DNA from: Bacteroidota bacterium
GTDB lineage: Bacteria; Bacteroidota; Bacteroidia; Bacteroidales; ML635J-15
Length of the DNA stretch: 45,685 nucleotides
Direction: 5' to 3'
NCBI GenBank assembly: GCA_029558535.1
Contig: JAKQEK010000363.1
Coordinates: forward strand, 1 to 45,685
The notes beneath the pieces were generated by a model. It was given only the letters and a program-made list of their open reading frames with translations. It ran no database searches and was not told the DNA's origin. The position numbers and the translations under genes are program-made. Positions 1 to 9,102 of this stretch are shown here, in pieces; positions within the stretch are counted from its first letter, which is position 1, and each line of letters begins with the position of its first letter.

Positions 1-235
1 CCGTTTCTTATTCCGTCTTTTTTCGTCCTTTTAGAACCACAGTAATAGCAAATTTTTTATTCATAGCTTTCAAATGCTCAAAGGTATTGTTATTACTAAT
101 ACTCAACTACTTGTCAGCCTGAAATTTGTCCATTAAGCCTATTTTTTTGCAAATTTATAGCTTTTATGTTTAATTTAACAGTTGAATAATTGTCTCTACA
201 TATAAATTTGTAGTTTTGTAAATAAATTTTGATAA
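1..235. other. Left-edge intergenic region
   Basis: No gene with recognisable coding character is visible. The only minus-strand reading from an ATG at position 64 stops after 18 codons. The right part (182-218) holds the promoters of the next gene. Confidence 0.5.
182..218 (+). promoter_or_regulatory. Two overlapping Bacteroidetes-type promoters for the DUF4837 gene
   Basis: Promoter 1 has TTG at 182-184 and TAAATTTG at 203-210. Promoter 2 has TTG at 190-192 and TAGTTTTG at 211-218. Each has an 18-bp spacer and both match the TAnnTTTG -7 consensus. The two are offset by exactly 8 bp. Transcription would start around 217 and 225, just upstream of the ATG at 236. Confidence 0.5.
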
Positions 236-1219
236 ATGAAAAACCTATTTTATTTAATTTCTGCTTTGATTCTTTTTACCGGTTGCAATAATTCCGGTTA
301 TAAGAATACTCCTATAGCTCATGGTAATCCTGGAGATATAGTGGTTGTAATGAATAATGACAGCTGGAATTCGGAACCCGGTGATACTTTAAGGGCAGTC
401 TTTCATGATTATTGTTACGGAGTTCCTATGGAGGAGCATTGGTTTGATCTTCATCAGATACCAAAAGATAAATTTATTGATCAAAACAGATTTCATCGCA
501 ATATTATTTTTCAGGAAATCAATCCTGAAGTGACTGAAGCATCTTTGACAATATTTAGAGATCGTTATGCACAAAAGCAGGTGTTTGTAAATATTGTTGC
601 CCCAAATCAAGCTGAGTTTGTTAAAATTGTTAGTCGAAACAGGAATAATTTGATAAAACTATTTCTTGATGCTGACAGAGATCGTTGGGTAGAACAATTA
701 CAAAAGCACACAAATAAAACGGTATCGGACAAGTTGGCAAATAAGTATTTCATAACTATTAAAATACCTGCAAATTATTATTTGAATGAATATCGTGACA
801 ATTTTGCCTGGATTTCGCATGAAACACGAAATTATAATATGAACATAATTGTTTATTCATGGCCTTTGTCAGACACATCTTCGCTTGACAGAGATTATTT
901 AATTGCTATGAGAAATATGGTATTAAAAGAAAATATCCCCGGTGAACGACCTGGCTCGTTTATGAGTACTGAAACAAAATATGATTATCCGTACTATGAA
1001 TTGATAGATCATAGAAATCAGCCTACAGGAATTCTTAGAGGTTTATGGAAAGTAAAAGGTGATTTTATGGGAGGCCCTTTTGTAAGCTATACCAAAATAG
1101 ATAAACCAAGAAATAGAATGATTACTGTTGAAGGATTTGTATATCATCCAAACGAAGAAGTTAGGGACAAAATAAGGCTACTTGAAGGAGTTTTATATAC
1201 TAGTGATTTGATTAAATAA
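236..1219 (+). CDS. DUF4837 family lipoprotein
   Basis: A 327-residue protein with a lipoprotein signal peptide: a basic start, a hydrophobic stretch, and a lipobox ending LFTGC with the lipidated Cys at residue 17. The rest resembles DUF4837, a family known almost only from Bacteroidetes and without an established function; the segment after the signal (PGDIVVVMNNDSW) is a characteristic N-terminal block. It is expected to sit in the envelope. It lies 78 bp upstream of ssb, which has its own promoter, so co-transcription is possible but not needed. The family call is by recollection of the pattern; the lipoprotein nature is seen directly. Confidence 0.8.
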   Translation: MKNLFYLISALILFTGCNNSGYKNTPIAHGNPGDIVVVMNNDSWNSEPGDTLRAVFHDYCYGVPMEEHWFDLHQIPKDKFIDQNRFHRNIIFQEINPEVTEASLTIFRDRYAQKQVFVNIVAPNQAEFVKIVSRNRNNLIKLFLDADRDRWVEQLQKHTNKTVSDKLANKYFITIKIPANYYLNEYRDNFAWISHETRNYNMNIIVYSWPLSDTSSLDRDYLIAMRNMVLKENIPGERPGSFMSTETKYDYPYYELIDHRNQPTGILRGLWKVKGDFMGGPFVSYTKIDKPRNRMITVEGFVYHPNEEVRDKIRLLEGVLYTSDLIK

Positions 1220-1250
1220 GTTCATGTTGGTAAATAAAGTTTGATATTTA

Positions 1251-1281
1251 TTGATTGAAAATCAAATTATTGATACATTTG
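1251..1281 (+). promoter_or_regulatory. Promoter of ssb-gldE operon
   Basis: TTG at 1251-1253, a 20-bp spacer, and TACATTTG at 1274-1281, a full match to TAnnTTTG. It lies 16 bp upstream of the ssb start codon. Confidence 0.5.
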
Positions 1282-1297
1282 TAAAAAAAATCTATTT

Positions 1298-1780
1298 ATG
1301 AATCTTAACAAAGTAATGCTTATTGGTAGGTTGGGGAAGAAGCCCGAAGTTAATTACATAAAACCGGACGCTCCTGTAGCAAGGTTTTCATTAGCCACAA
1401 GCGAAACATATAAAAGTAAAGAAGGTGATAAAATCGAAACGACCGAATGGCATAATATTGTTGCTTGGAGAAATAATGCAAAATTTGCAGAAAACTATCT
1501 TGACAAGGGAATGCTTGTTTATATAGAAGGAAAACTTCAGACAAGAAAATGGGACGCTCAGGATGGCGGAACAAGATATACTACTGAAATAGTTACTGAT
1601 CAGATAAAGATTTTAGAAAGGAAACAATCTGCAGGTGAATTTAGCCAAACTTCCGATAAACAAAATTCAAATGCTTCTGAGCCTGCAAAGGTAGAAAATC
1701 AAGCCAACGACGATGTAAATGATTTGGGAAAAATAGACGATTCCTATAAATCTGATATTGATGACGATTTGCCGTTTTAA
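1298..1780 (+). CDS. ssb: Single-stranded DNA-binding protein
   Basis: The 160-residue protein has the SSB OB fold in about residues 1-105, starting MNLNKVMLIGRLG and including TEWHNIVAW and GMLVYIEGKLQTRKW. A low-complexity linker rich in Asn, Asp and Glu follows. It ends in the acidic tip DDDLPF, the peptide through which SSB recruits recombination and repair enzymes. It coats single-stranded DNA during replication, repair and recombination. It sits 9 bp upstream of gldE; this ssb-gldE-gldD order is one I know from other Bacteroidetes. Length is usual for the phylum. Confidence 0.96.
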   Translation: MNLNKVMLIGRLGKKPEVNYIKPDAPVARFSLATSETYKSKEGDKIETTEWHNIVAWRNNAKFAENYLDKGMLVYIEGKLQTRKWDAQDGGTRYTTEIVTDQIKILERKQSAGEFSQTSDKQNSNASEPAKVENQANDDVNDLGKIDDSYKSDIDDDLPF

Positions 1781-1789
1781 TTAAATTAA

Positions 1790-3130
1790 TTGACTTTGGA
1801 TCCCGACCCTCTAAGATACTGTATTGTAATTTCAGAAATAACTTACAATTCCATAAATAATTTGATTATTGGTTTTGTAGTTGTTGGAATATTACTGTTT
1901 TGTTCGGGAATGGTTTCGGCAAGTGAGGTAGCGTATTTTAGTTTATTGCCTAAAGATGAGAACAGACTTAAACATTCCAAATTGAATTCATCACGACTAG
2001 TTCTAAAATTACTTACAAAACCTGACTATTTACTTGCCACAATATTGGTTGCAAATAATTTGATAAACGTTGCAATAATTATTCTATCAACTTATTTATC
2101 GGTTTTTATTTTTGCAGGAATTACCAATCAATTATTATACTTTTTGTTACAAATGATTGGAGTAACATTTCTGTTGTTGCTCTTTGGCGAAATGTTACCG
2201 AAGATTTTTGCAGGTAAATTTCCGGTAAGAATTGCCAGAGCTATGGCTTATCCATTATTAGTTTTAGAAAAAATATTTTATCCATTAAGTTTTATTCTTA
2301 TTAAATCCACAGATATAATCAATAAAAGATTAAAGCAAAAGCAAAATTCAAATATCAGTATAGAAGAATTATCTCATGTTATTGAGCTAGCTTCAAATGA
2401 TTTGAAAGAAGACAAAGATGTATTGGAAGGTATTGTAAACTCTGCAAATCTTGAGGTAAAAGAAATTATGACCTCTAGAGTAGATGTTTTTGCTATAGAA
2501 TACAGCTCGAAGTTTACAAAAGTACTAGGTCAGATTGTTGAGTCAGGATTTTCACGAATTCCGGTTTATGTTGATAATCTTGACAATATTAAAGGTATAT
2601 TGTACATAAAAGATGTGCTTCCTTATATTTCTTTGCAAAACAAAGAAGAATTTAAATGGCAAAAATTATTAAGGCCTCATTTCATTGTACCTGAAACAAA
2701 AAAAATAAACGAATTGTTGACAGAATTTCAAAGCAAAAAAATGCATATAGCACTTGTTGTTGACGAGTATGGAGGTGTTAACGGCATGGTAACGCTTGAG
2801 GATATCCTTGAAGAATTTGTAGGAGAAATTAATGATGAATCAGATACAGATAATGATGAAAATATTTTTGTAAAAATTGATGATAAGAATTATGAATTTG
2901 ATGCTAAAATCAGCCTTGTAGATTTTTGCAAACTGACAGACATTGAGTATTCGCGTTTTCATGATCTCAAGGGAGAGTCAGATAGTCTTGCAGGTTTAAT
3001 ACTCGAAGTTAATGGCGAAATTCCAAAAAAGCATACAACAATAATTATAGATGGTTTTGAGTTTACCATTACAGCAGCAGACGAAAGAAGAATAAAAAAA
3101 GTTAAAGTTAAAATTCCTGATGAAAACTAG
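1790..3130 (+). CDS. gldE: Gliding motility-associated protein GldE (CNNM/CBS/CorC domain membrane protein)
   Basis: A 446-residue membrane protein. Order: N-terminal CNNM/DUF21 membrane domain with several hydrophobic helices (about 20-190), a pair of CBS domains (about 210-335, including IPVYVDNLDNIKGILYIKD), and a C-terminal CorC_HlyC domain (about 355-445). GldE is required with GldD for gliding and T9SS function in Flavobacterium; its molecular role, possibly transport-related by homology to CorC/CNNM, is unsettled. Both candidate start codons are TTG, at 1790 and 1796; the second gives a protein starting DPDP, which fits my memory of GldE N-termini (starting MDP) better. The end overlaps gldD by 11 bp, suggesting translational coupling. 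Confidence 0.9.
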   Translation: MTLDPDPLRYCIVISEITYNSINNLIIGFVVVGILLFCSGMVSASEVAYFSLLPKDENRLKHSKLNSSRLVLKLLTKPDYLLATILVANNLINVAIIILSTYLSVFIFAGITNQLLYFLLQMIGVTFLLLLFGEMLPKIFAGKFPVRIARAMAYPLLVLEKIFYPLSFILIKSTDIINKRLKQKQNSNISIEELSHVIELASNDLKEDKDVLEGIVNSANLEVKEIMTSRVDVFAIEYSSKFTKVLGQIVESGFSRIPVYVDNLDNIKGILYIKDVLPYISLQNKEEFKWQKLLRPHFIVPETKKINELLTEFQSKKMHIALVVDEYGGVNGMVTLEDILEEFVGEINDESDTDNDENIFVKIDDKNYEFDAKISLVDFCKLTDIEYSRFHDLKGESDSLAGLILEVNGEIPKKHTTIIIDGFEFTITAADERRIKKVKVKIPDEN

Positions 3131-3689
3131 ATTTGTTTTAAGTATAGCAGTGTTTATGTTTCTTATTATTACTTCATGTAACAATGATAAACCTGTTCCA
3201 CGTCCTCGTGGATATTTCAGAATTGATCTACCCGAAAAAGCATATAAGGTCTATGATGATGAGTGTCCTTTTGTATTTGAAATGCCGGTTTATTCTTTTA
3301 TTATAAAGGAAAAAGAAGATTATTGCTGGATGGATATTTATTTTCCATTGAATCAGGCAACGATTTATCTTACTTATAAGCAAATAAATAATGATCTTAA
3401 CGCACATCTTGAAGATTCGCATGAATTCGTTTATAAACATACCGTTAAAGCTGACGCAATCGAAGAAGTGAGATTTGAAAATGATAGTTTGAAAGTTTAC
3501 GGTATGCTCTACAACCTAAAAGGGAATACGGCTTCACAAATTCAATTTTTTCTTACTGATAGCACAAATCACTTTCTCAGAGGTTCTCTATATTTTAATG
3601 TGCCTCCGAATAAAGATTCTTTAGCACCTGTTATTGATTTTATCAGGGTAGATATTGAGCATCTTATGGAAAGTTTTGAATGGAAATAA
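3120..3689 (+). CDS. gldD: Gliding motility lipoprotein GldD
   Basis: A 189-residue lipoprotein: hydrophobic signal (residues 4-19) ending ITSC, lipid-modified Cys at residue 20. The following PRPRGYFRIDLPEK block is the hallmark of GldD. In Flavobacterium, gldD mutants lose gliding, so it belongs to the gliding/T9SS accessory set acting in the envelope. The start overlaps the 3' end of gldE, the usual partner, and the stop is 4 bp before the next start. A T9SS client in this window (18894-22328) fits a working secretion system. Confidence 0.92.
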   Translation: MKTRFVLSIAVFMFLIITSCNNDKPVPRPRGYFRIDLPEKAYKVYDDECPFVFEMPVYSFIIKEKEDYCWMDIYFPLNQATIYLTYKQINNDLNAHLEDSHEFVYKHTVKADAIEEVRFENDSLKVYGMLYNLKGNTASQIQFFLTDSTNHFLRGSLYFNVPPNKDSLAPVIDFIRVDIEHLMESFEWK

Positions 3690-3693
3690 ATTT

Positions 3694-4323
3694 ATGCTTT
3701 TAGTTTCAAATTTTAGTGGACAAAATTCTGTTTCTGGAATCAGAAAAATTACACAAGACGAAAAAGAACTTTATTCTTACTGTGATTTGTCGGATGTTGA
3801 TAATATGATTTTAAGTCATTCATCTTTGGCTAGGCGTTTGGAAATTCTCAATGTACGTGCTTTAATCAAAGAACTTGGGCTAAACATTAGAATCCAATAT
3901 AAAGAAAGAAAGCCTATTTGTGACGAGGGTTTTATAAGTATTTCTCATTCAGACGAGTTGGCCGGTATAATTTGGAGCAGGGAAACAGAATACTCTTTAG
4001 ATATTGAAAAAATAAGTTCTCGTATGTTACGAATTTCCAATAGGGCATTTTCTGTCGAAGAGCATACATTTGCCGGGGCAGATTTGCGAAAATTGACTAT
4101 TTTATGGAATTGTAAGGAATGTGTGTATAAACTTGCAAATAATAAAGGAATAGATTTTAAAAAACAAATACAAGTTTTGCCTTTTAATGAAAATGATAAA
4201 ATAATGTGCGATTACTTCTATGACACTAATCGCAAAAGAACCTATGTCTTTGATTATAAACAAATATTAGATCATACTTATGTATGGGGAAAACAAATAA
4301 TTTCAAATGATACTAAACGGTAA
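3694..4323 (+). CDS. 4'-phosphopantetheinyl transferase superfamily protein
   Basis: About 209 residues from the ATG at 3694. An upstream in-frame ATG at 3655 would overlap gldD by 35 bp and adds no conserved sequence. Visible PPTase motifs are SHS (84-86), the metal-binding SLDIE (101-105) and WNCKECVYK (138-146, the W-x-x-KE-x-x-x-K signature). It transfers phosphopantetheine from CoA to a carrier protein such as ACP. It resembles the Sfp-like group found next to gldD in other Bacteroidetes. It starts 4 bp after gldD and overlaps the GGGP synthase gene by 17 bp. The cognate carrier protein cannot be told from here. Confidence 0.82.
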   Translation: MLLVSNFSGQNSVSGIRKITQDEKELYSYCDLSDVDNMILSHSSLARRLEILNVRALIKELGLNIRIQYKERKPICDEGFISISHSDELAGIIWSRETEYSLDIEKISSRMLRISNRAFSVEEHTFAGADLRKLTILWNCKECVYKLANNKGIDFKKQIQVLPFNENDKIMCDYFYDTNRKRTYVFDYKQILDHTYVWGKQIISNDTKR

Positions 4324-5032
4324 TATATATCAACAAATGCTTAAAAAGACTGCAAATTGTGAAAAGCAAATAGCAGTGTTAATTGATCCTGATAATGTGG
4401 ATAATGATACATTGGTTAAGCGGGTGGAGATAATAAATACACGTAAGGTTAATTATATTTTTGTTGGAGGTAGTTTGTTGAAAAATTCTATTGAAAATTG
4501 TGTTGACATAATTAAAGATAATACGACAAAGCCTGTAATACTGTTTCCCGGTAATTCTTCTCAGATAAGTGATAAAGCCGATGCAATACTATTCCTTTCA
4601 CTTATATCGGGAAGAAATCCAGAGTTTCTTATTGGTAATCACGTGATTGCTGCTCCATTTTTGTATCAAACAGGACTTGAAATAATATCAACAGCATATA
4701 TTCTGATTGATGGTGGGAAGGTTAGTTCTGTGCAGTATATGAGCAATACAAACCCGATACCATCCGATAAAACTGATATAACGGTTGCAACAGCTTTGGC
4801 TGGTGAAATGTGTGGTAACAAATTAATTTATCTCGAAGCCGGTAGTGGGGCTTTAAGCCCTGTTGCTGATGAGACCATATTTGCGGTAAAACAAAAAATT
4901 AGCTGTCCTTTAATTGTTGGAGGAGGAATAAAAACCAAATCAGAATTGTCGAATAAATTTAATGCCGGAGCAGATATAGTCGTAATTGGAAATGCAATTG
5001 AACGAAATGAAGACTTGCTGAAATCTTTATAA
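4307..5032 (+). CDS. Geranylgeranylglyceryl phosphate synthase family protein (PcrB/GGGPS group II)
   Basis: A 241-residue TIM-barrel protein. Its motifs are the N-terminal AVLIDPDN block, YLEAGSGA, and the C-terminal phosphate-binding loops GGGI and DIVVIGNAIE, all typical of the GGGPS/PcrB family. Family enzymes join sn-glycerol-1-phosphate to a polyprenyl diphosphate, making an ether lipid precursor. From the literature, the Bacteroidetes group II enzymes use GGPP in vitro, but the final lipid in these bacteria is unclear. The start overlaps the PPTase gene by 17 bp, so it ends a tight operon beginning at ssb or gldE. Substrate chain length cannot be read from the sequence with confidence. 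Confidence 0.85.
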   Translation: MILNGNIYQQMLKKTANCEKQIAVLIDPDNVDNDTLVKRVEIINTRKVNYIFVGGSLLKNSIENCVDIIKDNTTKPVILFPGNSSQISDKADAILFLSLISGRNPEFLIGNHVIAAPFLYQTGLEIISTAYILIDGGKVSSVQYMSNTNPIPSDKTDITVATALAGEMCGNKLIYLEAGSGALSPVADETIFAVKQKISCPLIVGGGIKTKSELSNKFNAGADIVVIGNAIERNEDLLKSL

Positions 5033-5120
5033 TATGTAAATTTTGTCCGATTCCTCCCTGTGGTCGGAATCTCTTAAATACATAATTCAATATTGAAAAT
5101 TACAAAACTATTCTTGTCTT

Positions 5121-7301
5121 TTATCTGACAACATCCATATCTTGAATTATAACCATTTCATCAATCAGATTATAGGCTTCAGCATATTTGTCAATAATAA
5201 ATAATGCATATCTTATGTCAAGATTTATACATCTTTGTAGATTTTCTTCAAAGTCTATATCACCTGACATAGCTTCACTATTGCCATCGAAAGCAATGCC
5301 GATAAGCTGTCCTTCACCGTTAATTACAGGAGAGCCCGAGTTCCCGCCTGTTATATCGTTATTTGTCAAAAAACAGGTTGGAAGCTCTTTGTTTTTATTA
5401 GCATAAGGACCAAAATTTTTAGATTCGTATAGCTTTTTTAATTTATCAGGAACTTCAAACTCTGAATTGTTAGGATCTTCTTTTTCAATAACACCCTTTA
5501 GAGTTGTATAATAGTTGTATGCGATGCCATCTCGCGGGTCATATTTTCTAACAGTTCCATAAGTCAATCGGATAGTTGAGTTAGCATCCGGACTCATTGT
5601 TTTATCAGGATTCATTTTTAGTATTCCATCAATAAAAAGTCTTTCTCCTTTATCAAGACCTTCAGAGTTCTTTCTGTACAAGCCATTCAATTCTCTGTAT
5701 TTATCCAGCATACTTATACCAGCTACCATAATCATATCGTTTTGCAATGTTTTAAGGTTTGGCTTGTCAAGAAATGCAAATAACTTTTCTTGTGTCGAAA
5801 ATACAGATTTGTTAAACATATCGTCAACATACAGAGAAAAGTTGCCTTTGTATTTACTTTCAACTGTATTGAAAAAGGAAGGATGGAATTGCCTATCAAG
5901 ATTATTATACACATATTCAAACATAGCAGCGATTATTTTTTTCTCAGTGTCAGTATTATAATCTTTATAAAACGATTTTGCCGATTCTTTAATCGCTTCT
6001 ATATTTTTATTAATTAATTCTTGATCTTTAGATTCAAGAGCTTCAATCAATCCCGAACATTGATATGCAAAATACGGTAATTCGGGACCCGAAATTAAAC
6101 CTTCTATAAGATACATTCTTGCTATAGCATATTGTTGTCTGTTTTTATACGCATTTTCAATAAGAGGTAAGGCTTCTTTATATTTTGAATCTGTATAGGA
6201 TTCACTCCAGTTTATAAAATCATTTTCTATATCTTTTTTTACAATCATTGTTTTCAATTTCTTCAAAGCTTTATTTTGCTGTTCTGAATATTTCCAATAA
6301 TTTGAACATCTTGCATATTTTGAAGCGTATTGGATTTTTACTTGTGGGTCTTTATTCATTTCTTCGCGAAGGACATTTATTTTAACAGTTCTGATTTCGA
6401 ATCTTAACTTGTTTGTTACATCCATTGTTTCTTCTAACCCATAAGATGTAATAAACCTTTCAGTTGTTCCGGGGAAGCCAATAACCATTGCAAAATCTCC
6501 CTCTTTTATTTCTTTTATACTTATTGGTAGAAAATGTTTTGGTTTAAGAGGAATGTTATCTTTTGAATATGCTGCAGGAGAACCGTCAGGTGCAGTATAA
6601 ATTCTAAACATCGAGAAGTCAGCAGTATGACGTGGCCATTCCCAATTGTCAGTATCTCCGCCAAATTTTCCCATTGAGGACGGAGGGGCTCCGACCAAAC
6701 GAACATCTTTGTATATTACATAAACAAACAGAAAAAACTGATTGTTGTTAAACATCTCCGAAACGTATGCACTGTAATAAGTCCCTTCTATTGATTCGTC
6801 GGATATCTTTTTAGAGATTTCATAAATCTTTGCATTACGTTCTTCCTCTGTCATTTCTTCAGTCAATTCGGCCAATACTCTTGTAGTTACATCTTCCATT
6901 CTTATAAGAATAGATGCTGTGGTTCCCGGATTTGATAACTCATCTTTTTTTGAATAAGCCCAAAATCCATATTTTAAATAATTATGTTCAATCGTTGAGT
7001 GAGATTGTATTGATCCGAACCCACAGTGATGATTTGTAAAAAACAAACCTTCTTCTGACACAATTTCTCCAGTGCAAAAATGACGAAACGGAGAACCTTC
7101 ATTTCCTAATCCAACAATTGCATCTTTAATGCAGCCGTTATTAATATTGTAAATATCTTCAGGGGTTAATTTAAAACCCATTTTTTTCATTTCATCATAG
7201 TTCTTTCCCAACATAGATAATAACCACATACCTTCGTCAGCCCGAAGATTGAAACTAAATATGAGATTCAGAGCAAATAGTATTGATATAAGTTTTTTCA
7301 T
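5121..7301 (-). CDS. S46 family dipeptidyl-peptidase, DPP7-like
   Basis: A 726-residue secreted serine peptidase with a signal peptide (about 1-21, cleavage near LRA-DEGMW). The S46 catalytic triad is visible: His in TNHHCGF (91-92), Asp228 in PRHTADFS, and Ser655 in GGNSGSP. In this family the residue in FDxN sets P1 preference: Arg in DPP11 (Asp/Glu), Gly in DPP7 (hydrophobic). Here it is Gly673, so a DPP7-like role in releasing dipeptides from oligopeptides in the periplasm is inferred. The gene is single, with its own promoter, and convergent with the GGGPS gene. Length matches the family (about 700-720). Confidence 0.92.
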   Translation of the reverse strand: MKKLISILFALNLIFSFNLRADEGMWLLSMLGKNYDEMKKMGFKLTPEDIYNINNGCIKDAIVGLGNEGSPFRHFCTGEIVSEEGLFFTNHHCGFGSIQSHSTIEHNYLKYGFWAYSKKDELSNPGTTASILIRMEDVTTRVLAELTEEMTEEERNAKIYEISKKISDESIEGTYYSAYVSEMFNNNQFFLFVYVIYKDVRLVGAPPSSMGKFGGDTDNWEWPRHTADFSMFRIYTAPDGSPAAYSKDNIPLKPKHFLPISIKEIKEGDFAMVIGFPGTTERFITSYGLEETMDVTNKLRFEIRTVKINVLREEMNKDPQVKIQYASKYARCSNYWKYSEQQNKALKKLKTMIVKKDIENDFINWSESYTDSKYKEALPLIENAYKNRQQYAIARMYLIEGLISGPELPYFAYQCSGLIEALESKDQELINKNIEAIKESAKSFYKDYNTDTEKKIIAAMFEYVYNNLDRQFHPSFFNTVESKYKGNFSLYVDDMFNKSVFSTQEKLFAFLDKPNLKTLQNDMIMVAGISMLDKYRELNGLYRKNSEGLDKGERLFIDGILKMNPDKTMSPDANSTIRLTYGTVRKYDPRDGIAYNYYTTLKGVIEKEDPNNSEFEVPDKLKKLYESKNFGPYANKNKELPTCFLTNNDITGGNSGSPVINGEGQLIGIAFDGNSEAMSGDIDFEENLQRCINLDIRYALFIIDKYAEAYNLIDEMVIIQDMDVVR

Positions 7302-7326
7302 AATAACTGTTTTTTATATTTGTCAA

Positions 7327-7356
7327 CAAATATAACTCAAATTTTATCTAATCAAA
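7327..7356 (-). promoter_or_regulatory. Promoter of the S46 peptidase gene
   Basis: Read on the minus strand: TTTG at 7356-7353, an 18-bp spacer, and TATATTTG at 7334-7327. It is 26 bp upstream of the start codon. Confidence 0.5.
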
Positions 7357-7477
7357 TAATTTTATGTTAATATGTACTTAAAATATTTGGTGTTAAAATG
7401 TAGCAGCATTTTGTAAGTGACTATGATAGTTTTTAAGGTATTTTAAATAAAAATTTCATCTGTTTCGGAGTTTTTTG

Positions 7478-7485
7478 TATTTTTG
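7478..7485 (+). promoter_or_regulatory. Candidate -7 element upstream of the secreted YD-repeat-like gene
   Basis: TATTTTTG matches TAnnTTTG. No TTG is found at the right distance upstream, so the call is weak. It leaves a leader of about 65 bases before the ATG at 7557. Confidence 0.3.
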
Positions 7486-7556
7486 ACGAACAGTAAAGAA
7501 TGCAAACAATGGTTTACTTTGTTTACAAACGATTTTATATAAAAAAGTAATTACTT

Positions 7557-8426
7557 ATGAGAATGGTTTTGAAAAAAGGAAATGTTTTGATTATTCTTAT
7601 TTGTCTGTATATACAGGTTTGGTCACAAATAACTGTACCGATAACAGTAAAAGAACTTGGTGATTACAATAGGAATCGGGACTTAATGTCTTTTATGAAA
7701 ATTGACCTGTCTCAGACCTGGCTTTATATGGTTAAGGACAATGTAATTTCATCTAATCGTATCTTAGTTCAGGAGATTTATTATAATAAATCCGGCTTAC
7801 CCGAAAAAATATTTCAATATGACGATAGTCAGAAAATACAAAATTTTACTGTTGTTAAATATAATAATCAGAATTTGCCTTTTGAGGAAATTAAATTTGC
7901 TGCAGATTCCATCTTGATTAGTGGTGTTATGTACGAATATGATGAGAACAATCTTTTAAAAGTGCAAATTGACTATAAAACCAATGCTGAAATTATCGCT
8001 ATACAAAATTATACACGCTCCAGTGATAGCATATATGTGTCAGTAATTGATAAGAACGGTGTCTTGATATATAAAAATATTATTTTACTTTCGGACGATA
8101 CTGAGAATGCTCTTATTAAAGGCATGATTAAAAAGGATAAAAACAATACAGTTTTCGAAAAAACGGTTTTTGAGTACGACGAGTTTCAATCATTAAGACA
8201 CAAGTTTATTTATGATGAACAAAACCAAGGGACAAGACGTGTGTTTGTATATGACGATCAGGGAGCATTGGTTAGAGCTGTAACTTATGGGGAAAATCTT
8301 AAAGTATTATCTGATTCATCTTTTGAGTATGATGAATTGGGAAATATTGTGAGAATAATTGATTATGAATCTGAACTAAGAAATACAAAAGTATATTTTA
8401 TTAAGTATTTGTCCAGAGTAAATTAG
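7557..8426 (+). CDS. Secreted protein with YD-repeat-like units, unknown function
   Basis: A 289-residue protein with an N-terminal signal peptide (hydrophobic stretch about 10-22, ending VWSQ). The mature part contains repeated short units of the type YDExxxLxxxxxY, for example YDENNLL, YDEFQSL, YDDQGALVRAVTY and YDELGNIVRIIDY. These resemble the YD repeats of RHS-like proteins but are few and degenerate. It could be a small beta-rich envelope protein. No enzyme motif is visible. The gene stands alone and is convergent with the methyltransferase at 8467. The function is unknown to me. Confidence 0.6.
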   Translation: MRMVLKKGNVLIILICLYIQVWSQITVPITVKELGDYNRNRDLMSFMKIDLSQTWLYMVKDNVISSNRILVQEIYYNKSGLPEKIFQYDDSQKIQNFTVVKYNNQNLPFEEIKFAADSILISGVMYEYDENNLLKVQIDYKTNAEIIAIQNYTRSSDSIYVSVIDKNGVLIYKNIILLSDDTENALIKGMIKKDKNNTVFEKTVFEYDEFQSLRHKFIYDEQNQGTRRVFVYDDQGALVRAVTYGENLKVLSDSSFEYDELGNIVRIIDYESELRNTKVYFIKYLSRVN

Positions 8427-8466
8427 CTGAGAAGTTATCGCATCTAAACCAGCATGATTGTTAAGT

Positions 8467-9102
8467 TTATTTTACTTTTTTTAGTATTATAACCCTGTTA
8501 TCATCACAGTAGAGTTCTTCAAAACCGAATTTATTACAAATAAATTTGAAAGTTTCTTTATTATAAAAACAAACATGAGTTGGGTCTTTAATATAATACC
8601 ATTCAGCAAAAGTTTTTTTCTCAGACCAAAATTCTGTCATTACAGCAAGTAAGCCACTCGGATTTAAAAGCTCGGAAATTTTTGTAATTTCTTTATCCGG
8701 GTCAAAGAAATGCTCAAAGCATTCGGATGCAAAAACAATATCATACTTTACTTCAGATTTTATGCTAGGGAAAAAATAGGGGTCATAATAATCGCATTTT
8801 AATCCTTGAGAGATTAACAATTTTGACAAAACAGGATCGGGTCCACAACCGAAATCCAATGCTTCATCTCCCACTTCAATGAATTGTTTTGCAGGACTGA
8901 TTAGCTGATTTAAAAAGTTTACATAACCAATATCTTCAATGCTATTTTTATGAAAAGAATACCTTTTTTTTTCTTCAATTGGATTAAGTCTGTATTGGTT
9001 TTCAACAAAAAACAACTTGCAGTTGTTGCATACGTGAAAAACTCTTTGTGCAGCAATAACTTGCTTATGGGTTTCAGTATTGTTGCATAAAGGGCACTCC
9101 AT
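8467..9102 (-). CDS. Class I SAM-dependent methyltransferase with N-terminal zinc ribbon
   Basis: A 211-residue protein. An N-terminal Cys4 knuckle (CPLC at 4-7, CNNC at 25-28) looks like a zinc ribbon. The Methyltransf_23-like core follows, with SAM-binding motif I LDFGCGPDP (about 82-90), an acidic motif II (YYDPYF), and the post-motif region YDIVFASECFEHF. The protein ends in a beta-hairpin-like region with YIKDPTHVCFYN. The substrate is unknown; related proteins often act on small molecules or sugars. Its upstream gap to the + strand gene at 9231 is 128 bp. Confidence 0.8.
   Translation of the reverse strand: MECPLCNNTETHKQVIAAQRVFHVCNNCKLFFVENQYRLNPIEEKKRYSFHKNSIEDIGYVNFLNQLISPAKQFIEVGDEALDFGCGPDPVLSKLLISQGLKCDYYDPYFFPSIKSEVKYDIVFASECFEHFFDPDKEITKISELLNPSGLLAVMTEFWSEKKTFAEWYYIKDPTHVCFYNKETFKFICNKFGFEELYCDDNRVIILKKVK

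Noticed and set aside
1..235. Truncated gene at the left edge
   Set aside because: Readings on both strands are short and interrupted by stops.
5045..5073. Possible hairpin terminator between the converging GGGPS and S46 peptidase genes
   Set aside because: Only a 6-bp GATTCC/GGAATC stem with an 11-base loop and no good T run on either side.
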